Shown in pieces: positions 40,770-47,451 of a DNA stretch of 64,000 bases. Position 1 is the stretch's first letter; the number at the start of each line of letters is the position of its first letter. The notes beneath the pieces are model-generated. The model was not told the origin of the DNA, did no database searches, and saw only the letters and a list, made by a program, of their open reading frames with translations. The stretch is from Streptomyces cellostaticus. Its GTDB lineage: Bacteria > Actinomycetota > Actinomycetes > Streptomycetales > Streptomycetaceae. The translations under genes were made by a program, and so were the position numbers. The stretch covers positions 202,562 to 266,561 of the forward strand of contig NZ_KQ948021.1 in NCBI RefSeq assembly GCF_001513965.1, in the 5' to 3' direction.

Positions 40770-42208
40770 GCGTCGGCTCCGGTGGTGGACGTGCGCGCTA
40801 TTCGCCCGCGGATGGCGTACCAGCCCGCGACCAGCGCTGCGACGATCAGCGGCAGGCACAGCACGGTGGTGCGTCCGGCGCCGCCGTCGGCGTACATGAG
40901 GACCAGGACGGAGGCGAGGAACGCCAGCGTCACGAGTTCGGTCCAGGGGGAACCCGGCAGCCGGTAGGAGGGCCGGGCCAGTTCGCCCTTCTGGGTCTTC
41001 TGCCAGAAGAGCAGGTGACAGAGCATGATCATGCCCCAGGTGGCGAGGATGCCGATCGCCGCGAAGTTCAGGACGATCTCGAAGGCGTCCGCCGGGACGA
41101 CGAAGTTCAGGCCGACACCGAGGACACACATACCGCTGGTGAGCAGGATCCCGCCGTACGGGACCTGGCTGCGGCTCATCCGCGCGGTGAACTTCGGGGC
41201 CGAGCCGTTCACCGCCATGGAGCGCAGGATGCGGCCGGTGGAGTACAGGCCGGAGTTGAGCGAGGACATGGCCGCGGTGAGCACGACCAGGTTCATCACG
41301 CCGCCGGCGGCCGGGACGCCGATGTGGGACAGGACCGTCACGAAGGGGCTCTGACCGGCCGTGTACTTGTTCCACGGGAGCAGCATCGACAGCAGGACGA
41401 CCGAGCCGACGTAGAACAGGCCCACGCGCCACATGATCGAGTTGATCGCCTTCGGCATGATCTTCTCGGGGTTCTCGGTCTCCCCCGCCGCGACGCCGAC
41501 CAGCTCGACGGAGGCGTAGGCGAAGACGACGCCCTGGATGATCAGCAGCATGGGCAGCAGGCCGTTCGGGAAGACGCCGCCGTTGTCGGTGATCAGGGAC
41601 GGGCCGGGGGTGGCGCCGTCGACGGGGTGCTGGGTGACCAGCAGGAAGATGCCGATACACATGAAGATCACCAGCGCGCTGACCTTCACGATCGCGAACC
41701 AGAACTCCAGTTCGCCGAAGATCTTCACGGAGATCAGGTTCACGGTGAGGACCACGCCCAGGGCTATCAGCGCGATCACCCACTGCGGGATGTCGGAGAA
41801 CATGCCCCAGTAGTGGGTGTAGGTGGCCACCGCCGTGATGTCGGCGATGCCGGTGGTCGCCCAGTTGAGGAAGTACATCCAGCCCGCGGTGTAGGCGCCC
41901 TTCTCGCCGAGGAACTCCCGGGCGTACGACACGAAGGCGCCGGAGGAGGGGCGGTACAGGACGAGTTCGCCGAGGGCTCGCACGACGAGGAAGGCGAAGA
42001 CGCCGCAGACGGCGTACGCCACGAACAGGGAGGGTCCGGCGTCGGCGAGCCTGCCGCCCGCGCCGAGGAAGAGGCCGGTGCCGATGGCACCGCCGATGGC
42101 GATCATGTTGACGTGCCGGGACTTCAGCGACTTGCTATAGCCGGCGTCTCCGGCGTCGACATGGCCGGACGAGGGGCGCGTCTCGTCTTTGAGGTGCTGC
42201 TCGCTCAC
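40766..42208 (-). CDS. ansP: Asparagine permease (amino acid/polyamine/organocation family)
   Basis: The 480-residue protein has 12 transmembrane helices and the consensus amphipathic start KSLKSRHVNMIAIGGAIGTG of the amino acid transporter (AAT) subfamily, with LGELVLYRPSSGAFVSYARE after helix 2. Most related are AnsP/GabP types; the asparaginase downstream makes asparagine the best substrate. The GTG start overlaps the regulator stop (GTGA) and the stop overlaps the asparaginase start, so the three proteins are translationally coupled. Confidence 0.9.
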   Translation of the reverse strand: MSEQHLKDETRPSSGHVDAGDAGYSKSLKSRHVNMIAIGGAIGTGLFLGAGGRLADAGPSLFVAYAVCGVFAFLVVRALGELVLYRPSSGAFVSYAREFLGEKGAYTAGWMYFLNWATTGIADITAVATYTHYWGMFSDIPQWVIALIALGVVLTVNLISVKIFGELEFWFAIVKVSALVIFMCIGIFLLVTQHPVDGATPGPSLITDNGGVFPNGLLPMLLIIQGVVFAYASVELVGVAAGETENPEKIMPKAINSIMWRVGLFYVGSVVLLSMLLPWNKYTAGQSPFVTVLSHIGVPAAGGVMNLVVLTAAMSSLNSGLYSTGRILRSMAVNGSAPKFTARMSRSQVPYGGILLTSGMCVLGVGLNFVVPADAFEIVLNFAAIGILATWGMIMLCHLLFWQKTQKGELARPSYRLPGSPWTELVTLAFLASVLVLMYADGGAGRTTVLCLPLIVAALVAGWYAIRGRIARTSTTGADA

Positions 42209-42936
42209 GCCTCGGGTCCGCCTTCCGTGGGGAGGTCCGTGCGCCCGGGGCGCACGATGTCGGTGAGGGTCGTCTCGACGCGGTCGAGGTGATGGCTCAT
42301 GGCCTCGACGGCGTCGTGCTCGGAACCGTCGATCAGCGCTTCGACGATGGCACGGTGCTCGCGGTTGGACTGCTCGCGGCGCCCGCCCAGTTCGTTGAGG
42401 AAAGCCGACTGACGCGCCAGTGCGTCGCGGATCTCCTCGATGACCCGGCGGAAGACGGGGTTCTGGGCGGCCTCGGCCACGGCGAGATGGAAGAGGGTGT
42501 CCATCGCGACCCACGCGGTGGTGTCCGTCTCCCCTTCCATGCGGTCCAGGAGGTGGGCCATGTGGTCCAGGTTCTCCGGGGTGCGGCGTACGGCCGCGTA
42601 TCCGGCGACCGGGATCTCGATGTGACGGCGCACTTCGAGCAGGTCGCTGGCCGCGTAGTCGCCGAAGGTGGGGTCCTCGACGGCGCTCGCCACGACGAAG
42701 GTGCCCTTGCCGGTCCGGGAGACCGTCAGGCCCATCGTCTGCAGCGCGCGCAGCGCCTCGCGGAGCACGGGCCGGGACACCTCGAGGGTGCGGCACAGCT
42801 CGGCCTCGGAGGGGAGCTTGTCGCCGATCGCGTACTCGCCGCGTTCTATGGCGCCGCGGAGGTGGCCGAGGACCGCTTCCATGGCGCTGACGCGCCGCGG
42901 GGCCGAGCCACCTGTCTGGCTGTCTGACAGGTTCAC
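42205..42936 (-). CDS. FadR-subfamily GntR regulator of the asparagine operon
   Basis: The 243-residue protein has a GntR winged helix (about 20-80: LRGAIERGEYAIGDKLPSEA, then ELCRTLEVSRPVLREALRALQTMGL) and an all-helical FCD ligand domain (about 95-230) with metal-binding His in TLFHLAVAEAA and EHRAIVEAL. It likely senses asparagine, aspartate or a derivative and controls its own operon. The GTG at 42936 coincides with the predicted transcription start, so the mRNA is probably leaderless; a longer frame beginning at 42996 has no ribosome site and would span the promoter and the hairpin. A palindrome CTGTCTGACAG lies at codons 3-6. Confidence 0.87.
   Translation of the reverse strand: MNLSDSQTGGSAPRRVSAMEAVLGHLRGAIERGEYAIGDKLPSEAELCRTLEVSRPVLREALRALQTMGLTVSRTGKGTFVVASAVEDPTFGDYAASDLLEVRRHIEIPVAGYAAVRRTPENLDHMAHLLDRMEGETDTTAWVAMDTLFHLAVAEAAQNPVFRRVIEEIRDALARQSAFLNELGGRREQSNREHRAIVEALIDGSEHDAVEAMSHHLDRVETTLTDIVRPGRTDLPTEGGPEA
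42920..42930. promoter_or_regulatory. FadR-type operator CTGTCTGACAG
   Basis: The perfect 11-base palindrome contains TGTCTGACA, the usual T-G-T-C-N-G-A-C-A core of FadR-type GntR sites. A wider repeat ACCTGTC (42910-42916) / GACAGGT (42926-42932) overlaps it. It is about 6-16 bases downstream of the predicted transcription start, inside the coding sequence, where binding would block elongation or initiation. Confidence 0.75.
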
Positions 42937-42942
42937 GGAGCG

Positions 42943-42972
42943 ATCCTGCGGGTTGCGGGAGGAAACTGTCAA
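42943..42972 (-). promoter_or_regulatory. Promoter TTGACA-N18-CAGGAT of the asparagine operon
   Basis: On the minus strand, TTGACA (42972-42967) is separated by 18 bases from CAGGAT (42948-42943), close to the Streptomyces house-keeping consensus. The expected start of transcription, six to seven bases on, is base 42936, the first base of the GTG start codon. Confidence 0.75.
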
Positions 42973-42993
42973 GGCATCGCGTAAGGAAACATT

Positions 42994-43034
42994 CACGGGG
43001 TGCGGCGCCTGAATGCAGGCATCCGCACCCCGTG
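42994..43034 (-). terminator. Terminator after uppP
   Basis: CACGGGGTGCGG (42994-43005) and CCGCACCCCGTG (43023-43034) form a perfect 12-base stem. Inside it GCCTG (43007-43011) and CAGGC (43016-43020) form a second stem with AATG loop. It begins 18 bases after the uppP stop and lies just upstream of the fadR-type promoter, so it separates the two transcripts. Confidence 0.85.
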
Positions 43035-43052
43035 GGTGATCAGAGGCTTCGC

Positions 43053-43889
43053 TCAGCTGCTGAGCGTGCCGCTGGAGAGCAGGGCGATCAGGCCCGCGCC
43101 GATGACGATCCGGTAGATCACGAAGGCGTTGAAGGAGTGCTTGGCGACGAACTTCAGCAGCCAGGCGATGGAGGCGTAGGCGACCACGAAGGACACGATC
43201 GTGCCGACGGCCAGCGGGGCGGCGCCGACGCCCGCGCCGAGGGCGTCCTTCAGCTCGTAGATGCCCGCGCCGGTCAGGGCCGGGATGCCGAGGAAGAAGG
43301 AGAGGCGGGTGGCGGCGACGCGGTCCAGGTCCAGGATGAGCGCGGTGGACATGGTGGCGCCGGAGCGGGAGAAGCCGGGAAAGAGCAGGGCGAGGATCTG
43401 CGAGCAGCCGACCAGCATCGCGTCCTTGAAGGAGGTGTCGTCCTCACCGCGCTTGTGCCGGCCCATCTGGTCCGCGCACCACATGACGACGGAGCCGGCG
43501 ATCAGGGAGCCGGCGACCACCCAGAGCGAGGCGAGCGGGCCGTCGATCAGCGGCTTGGCGGCCAGGCCGACCAGGACGATCGGGATGGTCGCGTAGATCA
43601 CCCACCAGGCGAACTTGTAGTCGTGGTGGTAGCGCTCCTCACGGTTGGTCAGACCGCGGAACCAGGCGGAGACGATCCGCTTGATGTCCTTGAAGAAGTA
43701 CACGAGCACGGCGGCGATGGCGCCGACCTGGATGACGGCGGAGAACCCGACGACGGACTTGTCGTCGACGGGGATGTTCATGAGCCCCTCGGCGATCTTG
43801 AGGTGGCCGGTGGAGGACACGGGGAGGAACTCGGTCACCCCCTCGACCACTCCGAGGACGACCGCTTGACCGACGGTGATGGCGCTCAT
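43053..43889 (-). CDS. uppP: Undecaprenyl-diphosphatase
   Basis: The 278-residue membrane protein has about eight helices and the BacA motifs EGVTEFLPVSSTGH (about 15-28) and PGFSRSGATMS (about 173-183), with the conserved His/Arg/Ser/Glu residues. It recycles the undecaprenyl pyrophosphate carrier for peptidoglycan and wall polymers and gives bacitracin tolerance. The last residues SSGTLSS are polar. The upstream region contains GACAGT twice with a 12-base period (43917-43922, 43929-43934), a possible regulator site. It is monocistronic, closed by a strong terminator. Confidence 0.92.
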   Translation of the reverse strand: MSAITVGQAVVLGVVEGVTEFLPVSSTGHLKIAEGLMNIPVDDKSVVGFSAVIQVGAIAAVLVYFFKDIKRIVSAWFRGLTNREERYHHDYKFAWWVIYATIPIVLVGLAAKPLIDGPLASLWVVAGSLIAGSVVMWCADQMGRHKRGEDDTSFKDAMLVGCSQILALLFPGFSRSGATMSTALILDLDRVAATRLSFFLGIPALTGAGIYELKDALGAGVGAAPLAVGTIVSFVVAYASIAWLLKFVAKHSFNAFVIYRIVIGAGLIALLSSGTLSS

Positions 43890-43964
43890 GGGATCCAGTT
43901 CTGAGGAAAGTTGGTCGACAGTGTTGTAGACAGTACTTGCTGCGTCCAGCCGTGCGCCACGCAG

Positions 43965-44339
43965 CTAGGCCCACAGGGCCCCGGCCAGGGAAACCCCGGC
44001 GAAGGCCGCTCCGAGCCCCGCCGTCACGCTCGCGACGGCGTTGACGGCAGCGTAGAGCCCGGCGCCGGCCTCGGTAAGCCGCAGGGTCTCGTAGGAGAAG
44101 GTCGAGTAGGTCGTCAGGGCGCCGCACAGTCCGGTGCCGAGCAGCAGCTGGAGGTGCGGGCCGGCGGTGCCGGCCGAGACGGCACCGGTCAGCAGGCCCA
44201 GGATCAGCGAGCCGGTGACGTTCACCACGAAGGTGCCCCAGGGGAAGAGGGAGTCGTGGCGGGCCTGGATCGCACGGTCGGTGAGATAGCGCAGGGGTGC
44301 GCCGACCATGGCCCCCAGGACGACGAGCAGCCAGTTCAC
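43965..44339 (-). CDS. crcB: Fluoride channel subunit CrcB (Fluc), second gene
   Basis: The 124-residue protein has four transmembrane helices and the Fluc motifs GAPLRYLTDR, FPWGTFVVNVTGSLILGLLT (N in the second helix) and TGLCGALTTYSTFSYET (Thr/Phe track). Fluc channels are dual-topology dimers; when two genes are adjacent they usually form a heterodimer of opposite orientation. The GTG start overlaps the DUF190 stop (GTGA). It is the third gene in the order crcB, DUF190, crcB on the minus strand. Confidence 0.9.
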   Translation of the reverse strand: MNWLLVVLGAMVGAPLRYLTDRAIQARHDSLFPWGTFVVNVTGSLILGLLTGAVSAGTAGPHLQLLLGTGLCGALTTYSTFSYETLRLTEAGAGLYAAVNAVASVTAGLGAAFAGVSLAGALWA

Positions 44340-44716
44340 AACGACTTCTCACCCTTCGGGTCCGCTTCGTCCGGGCCGGCCGCGCGGCCCACGTACCGCA
44401 CGACCTCGCACTCCTCCAGGGTCACGAGGCCCTCGCCGACGAGTTCGTCCAGCTGCGGCAGGAAGGCCCGGACCCGCTCCTCGGTGTCCACGACGACGAT
44501 CGCCACGGGCAGGTCCTCGCTCAGGGACAGCAGCCGGGAGGTGTGGATACGAGAGGAGGCGCCGAAGCCCTCGATGCCCCGGAAGACGCTGGCCCCGGCG
44601 AGTCCGGCGGTGTGCGCGCGGTGCACGATCTCGGAGTAGAGGGGCTTGTGGTGCCAGGTGTCGTCCTCGCCGATGTAGACGGTCAGCCTGAGGGCCCGGC
44701 CGGTGAGTGCCGTCAT
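44336..44716 (-). CDS. DUF190 (PII-like) protein between the two crcB genes
   Basis: The 126-residue soluble protein has the DUF190 pattern LTVYIGEDDTWHHKPLYSEI and GASVFRGIEGFGASSRIHTS, then IVVVDTEERVRAFLPQLDEL. The fold is ferredoxin-like, similar to PII and CutA. DUF190 genes are often found with crcB in fluoride operons, where a regulatory or assembly role is supposed but not proven. Both ends overlap neighbours by four bases, so production is coupled to the two channel subunits. Confidence 0.88.
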   Translation of the reverse strand: MTALTGRALRLTVYIGEDDTWHHKPLYSEIVHRAHTAGLAGASVFRGIEGFGASSRIHTSRLLSLSEDLPVAIVVVDTEERVRAFLPQLDELVGEGLVTLEECEVVRYVGRAAGPDEADPKGEKSL

Positions 44717-45174
44717 CGCTGCCTCCGGGTGAGCACCAGGCGGGCGGCGACCGAGGCCAGCCACACCGCCGCGAGGGCCGCGAGAAGGGTCGCGGCGAGG
44801 TAGGCCAGCCCCGTGCGGGGGTGGCCGGCGTCGACCAGTGTGCGGATGTCGACGGCGTAGGTCGAGAAGGTGGTGAAGCCGCCGAGCACTCCGGTGCCGA
44901 AGAACGGGCGGACGAGGCGGTGGGCGGCCCACACGTCGGTGATCAGCACCATGAACACGCCGATCACGGCGCAGCCGATGACATTGGTGCAGAAGGTCGC
45001 CCAGGGGAAGGTGCCCGCCGGGGTGGGCCACGCAAGGGCAAGCGCGTAGCGGGCCACGGCTCCCAGGGCGCCGCCCGCGGCGACCACCGCGACGACGGGG
45101 GCCTGGGTACGCCACTCGGGCCGCCGCGGTGGTCCGGGGCGGACGCGGAGGCTCTCGGCTTCCGGGGCTGTCAT
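44713..45174 (-). CDS. crcB: Fluoride channel subunit CrcB (Fluc), first gene
   Basis: The 153-residue protein has a 27-residue cytoplasmic extension and then four transmembrane helices with GGALGAVARYALALAWP, FPWATFCTNVIGCAVIGVFM and TGVLGGFTTFSTYAVD. It pairs with the third gene product, the extension here perhaps fixing its topology. CAGGAG lies ten bases before the ATG. No fluoride riboswitch could be recognised upstream. The regulator-like gene at 45303-45593 is on the same strand 128 bases upstream. Confidence 0.9.
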   Translation of the reverse strand: MTAPEAESLRVRPGPPRRPEWRTQAPVVAVVAAGGALGAVARYALALAWPTPAGTFPWATFCTNVIGCAVIGVFMVLITDVWAAHRLVRPFFGTGVLGGFTTFSTYAVDIRTLVDAGHPRTGLAYLAATLLAALAAVWLASVAARLVLTRRQR

Positions 45175-45302
45175 GCTCGCACGTCTCCTGTTCGGCCCTG
45201 CCCCGACGGGTGATCACGGCCGGGCACCAGGGTACCGCTCGGCGTGTCGGGCGCGCGGGCCGGTGGGGACGGCAGCGGGTGAGATGGCAGTCGGGCCGCC
45301 GT

Positions 45303-45593
45303 TCACCAGCCCTTCTCGAACATGCGGGCCACCTCGGCGATGCGGATCTCGTCACGCCGGTAGTGGGTGCGGCAGCGGATCCGGCGGGCGTGCAGCAGGC
45401 CGAGGCGGCTGAGGAAGTCGAGGTGGGCGGCGGCCGTCCGGCGGGAGACGCCCAGCTTGTCCGCCACCGCGCGCGCGGTGACTCCGGTCTCGGCGGGATC
45501 GCCTTGGCGCCGCGCTGCCGGGAAGTGGGCCGCCGGATCCTTGAGCCAGTCCAGGATGTCCTGTCGTGTGCGGCCCGAGGGGTTCCTCATCAT
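45303..45593 (-). CDS. Small ArsR-like winged-helix regulator
   Basis: The 96-residue protein has an ArsR-type helix-turn-helix: ILDWLKDPAAHFPAARRQGD, then VTARAVADKLGVSRRTAAAHLDFLSRLGLLHARRIR and the wing with THYRRDEIRIAEV. No cysteine metal pair is obvious, so the effector is unknown; a fluoride or antibiotic stimulus is possible given the neighbours. GGAGGCGAGG precedes the double ATG at 45593/45590. It is divergent from nothing nearby and separated from galactan genes by the terminator at 45733-45764. Confidence 0.75.
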   Translation of the reverse strand: MMRNPSGRTRQDILDWLKDPAAHFPAARRQGDPAETGVTARAVADKLGVSRRTAAAHLDFLSRLGLLHARRIRCRTHYRRDEIRIAEVARMFEKGW

Positions 45594-45732
45594 TCGCCTC
45601 GCCTCCGTTCCCGGCCTCCTCGTCCGCCGTATTCCCACTCTCGCGCAGCCGACGCCGTCCAGTACCGGACTCCGCCACGCTTGTCCGGTATCGAACGGCC
45701 GTTCCCGCCAGCCCCGTTCAAGGGAACGGGAA

Positions 45733-45764
45733 GGGGCCCAGCCGTCCCCTTACGGCTGGGCCCC
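45733..45764 (-). terminator. Terminator after the galactanase gene
   Basis: GGGGCCCAGCCGT (45733-45745) and ACGGCTGGGCCCC (45752-45764) form a perfect 13-base stem with a CCCCTT loop. It begins 14 bases after the galactanase stop codon and should end the galactan operon transcript. Confidence 0.88.
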
Positions 45765-45777
45765 CGTCAGCGGTGGT

Positions 45778-47340
45778 TCAGCGGTGGCTGAACCACGTCA
45801 TGGAGGAGAGCGCCTTGTCGTCGTAGCCGAACAGAGCCTGGTTCTCCCAGCCGTTGCCGGAGGTGGCGTCGGTCGGGTCCCAGCCGTTGCCGGCGACGGC
45901 GGTCCAGGTCGCCTCCCAGTAGAAGACGCCGAGGCCGCGGCCGTTCGGGACGGCCTCCACGATGCTCGCCACGTCGTTCATCCACTTGGTCTGCCCGGCC
46001 GCGGTCGCGGGGTAGCCGGAGACCAGCTCGCCGGTGGTGTCGATCTGGTTCTCCAGCGAGTCGTCCTGGGCCAGGGTGAACGGGTAGGCCGTCTCGGCGA
46101 CGAACACGGGCTTGCCGTAGCGGGAGGCCGCGTCGTCCAGGGTGGTCTGGAAGTCGGAGAGCGGGCCGTGCCAGTAGCCGTAGTACGACAGGCCGATCGC
46201 GTCGAACTTCACGCCGTTGGCGACGGCCTTGTCGAACCACGCCTCGGTGCCCGTCTTGTCGCCGCCCTTGGCGAGGTGCAGGGCCACAGCCGCGGACGAG
46301 TCGACCGCCTTGACAGCGTTGTAGCCCGAGTTGAGCAGCCCGGCGAGCTGGCTCCAGTTGTCCGTCGATCCCTCGGACCACAGCATGCCGCCGTTGATCT
46401 CGTTGCCCACCTGGACCATGTCGGCGGTGGTGCCTTGAGCCTTCAACGCGTTCAACACGTCGTACGTGTGGTTGTACACGTCCGTCTTGAGCTGGCTGTA
46501 CGAGTGGCCCGCCCACGCGGCCGGCTTGGTCTGCTTGCCGGGGTCGGCCCAGCTGTCCGAGTAGTGGAAGTCGACCAGCAGCTTCATGCCCTGCGCCTTG
46601 ATGCGCTTGGCCATGGCCAGGACGTGCGCCTTGTCGTTGAAGCCGTCGGCCGGGTTCACCCAGACCTTCAGGCGCGCGTAGTTCATGCCGGAGGACTTCA
46701 GGATGGACAGCGCGTCACCGGTGGTGCCGGAACTCGTCTTGTAGACACCGCCCTTGGCCTCGCTCTTGGCGAGGGAGGAGATGTCGGCACCGTGGATGGA
46801 TGTACTCGTCGTACCGGATGTGAAGGTGAGATCGTCAACGTTGATCCAGTTGCCGGCATTCGCATCACTGTTGATGCTGATGGTGCACTGGTTGTTGGTC
46901 ACCTTGACCGGGGTGACGATACGGATCCACCCGCTGGACGAGATCGGCAGATCGGTGCGCTGCTCGGAACCTCCGCAGTTCTTGAGGGCTATGTAGGCGG
47001 CGTTCTGGCCCCCGCTGGACCGGACCCACGCGGTCAGCGTGTAGCTGCCGTTGGTCAGCCCCGACAGGTACTGGTACGTCTCCACCTTGTAGGCGGACGA
47101 CGCGTAGTGGGTGAGGCGGTAACTCCCGCTGTGGCCACCGGACTCGGTGTAGGAGGCGCCGGTGTCGCCGTACTCGGACCAGCCGGTGGGCGCGGCCACG
47201 CCGGAACCGTCCGACTCGAAGCCGCCGTTGGCCAGGGTGCTCGCGGCCTGGGCACTCTGGGCGGGCAGGGCGGTGAGGGCGAGCCCGGCTGCGAGCGGCA
47301 GCAGCAGGACCCTGATGGTGCGTCCGGGATGGAACTTCAT
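45778..47340 (-). CDS. ganB: Secreted endo-beta-1,4-galactanase (GH53) with N-terminal CBM61
   Basis: The 520-residue protein has a signal peptide (to about residue 32), an N-terminal galactan-binding module of CBM61 type (about 33-175), a short linker TSGTTSTS and a GH53 catalytic domain (about 180-520). The acid/base Glu314 is in QVGNEINGG and the nucleophile Glu416 in VAETAYP. It releases galacto-oligosaccharides from type I arabinogalactan of plant pectin outside the cell. The start is the ATG of MKFHPGR. It lies downstream of the beta-galactosidase gene, separated by a strong hairpin, so it may need partial readthrough or have its own promoter. Confidence 0.93.
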   Translation of the reverse strand: MKFHPGRTIRVLLLPLAAGLALTALPAQSAQAASTLANGGFESDGSGVAAPTGWSEYGDTGASYTESGGHSGSYRLTHYASSAYKVETYQYLSGLTNGSYTLTAWVRSSGGQNAAYIALKNCGGSEQRTDLPISSSGWIRIVTPVKVTNNQCTISINSDANAGNWINVDDLTFTSGTTSTSIHGADISSLAKSEAKGGVYKTSSGTTGDALSILKSSGMNYARLKVWVNPADGFNDKAHVLAMAKRIKAQGMKLLVDFHYSDSWADPGKQTKPAAWAGHSYSQLKTDVYNHTYDVLNALKAQGTTADMVQVGNEINGGMLWSEGSTDNWSQLAGLLNSGYNAVKAVDSSAAVALHLAKGGDKTGTEAWFDKAVANGVKFDAIGLSYYGYWHGPLSDFQTTLDDAASRYGKPVFVAETAYPFTLAQDDSLENQIDTTGELVSGYPATAAGQTKWMNDVASIVEAVPNGRGLGVFYWEATWTAVAGNGWDPTDATSGNGWENQALFGYDDKALSSMTWFSHR

Positions 47341-47402
47341 CGTCCGTCGTCCCTTCGACGTAACTGGGTTGGGGGTGTCCTCCGGTGGGGGCCGGAGGAG
47401 AA

Positions 47403-47444
47403 CCCCTCCGCCCGCGGCTCTCGTGGCACTCGCGGGCGGAGGGG
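47403..47444 (-). terminator. Long hairpin between ganA and ganB
   Basis: CCCCTCCGCCCGCG (47403-47416) pairs perfectly with CGCGGGCGGAGGGG (47431-47444) around a 14-base loop. A second hairpin CCTCCGG-TGGGGG-CCGGAGG follows at 47379-47398. The first begins eight bases after the beta-galactosidase stop codon. It probably lowers transcription into the galactanase gene or protects the upstream mRNA 3' end. Confidence 0.8.
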
Positions 47445-47451
47445 AGCCGGC

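Noticed and set aside
45175..45302. Possible fluoride riboswitch upstream of crcB
   Set aside because: A GAGATGGC-like sequence occurs but on the strand opposite to the crcB genes, and the conserved stem and pseudoknot sequences could not be matched.
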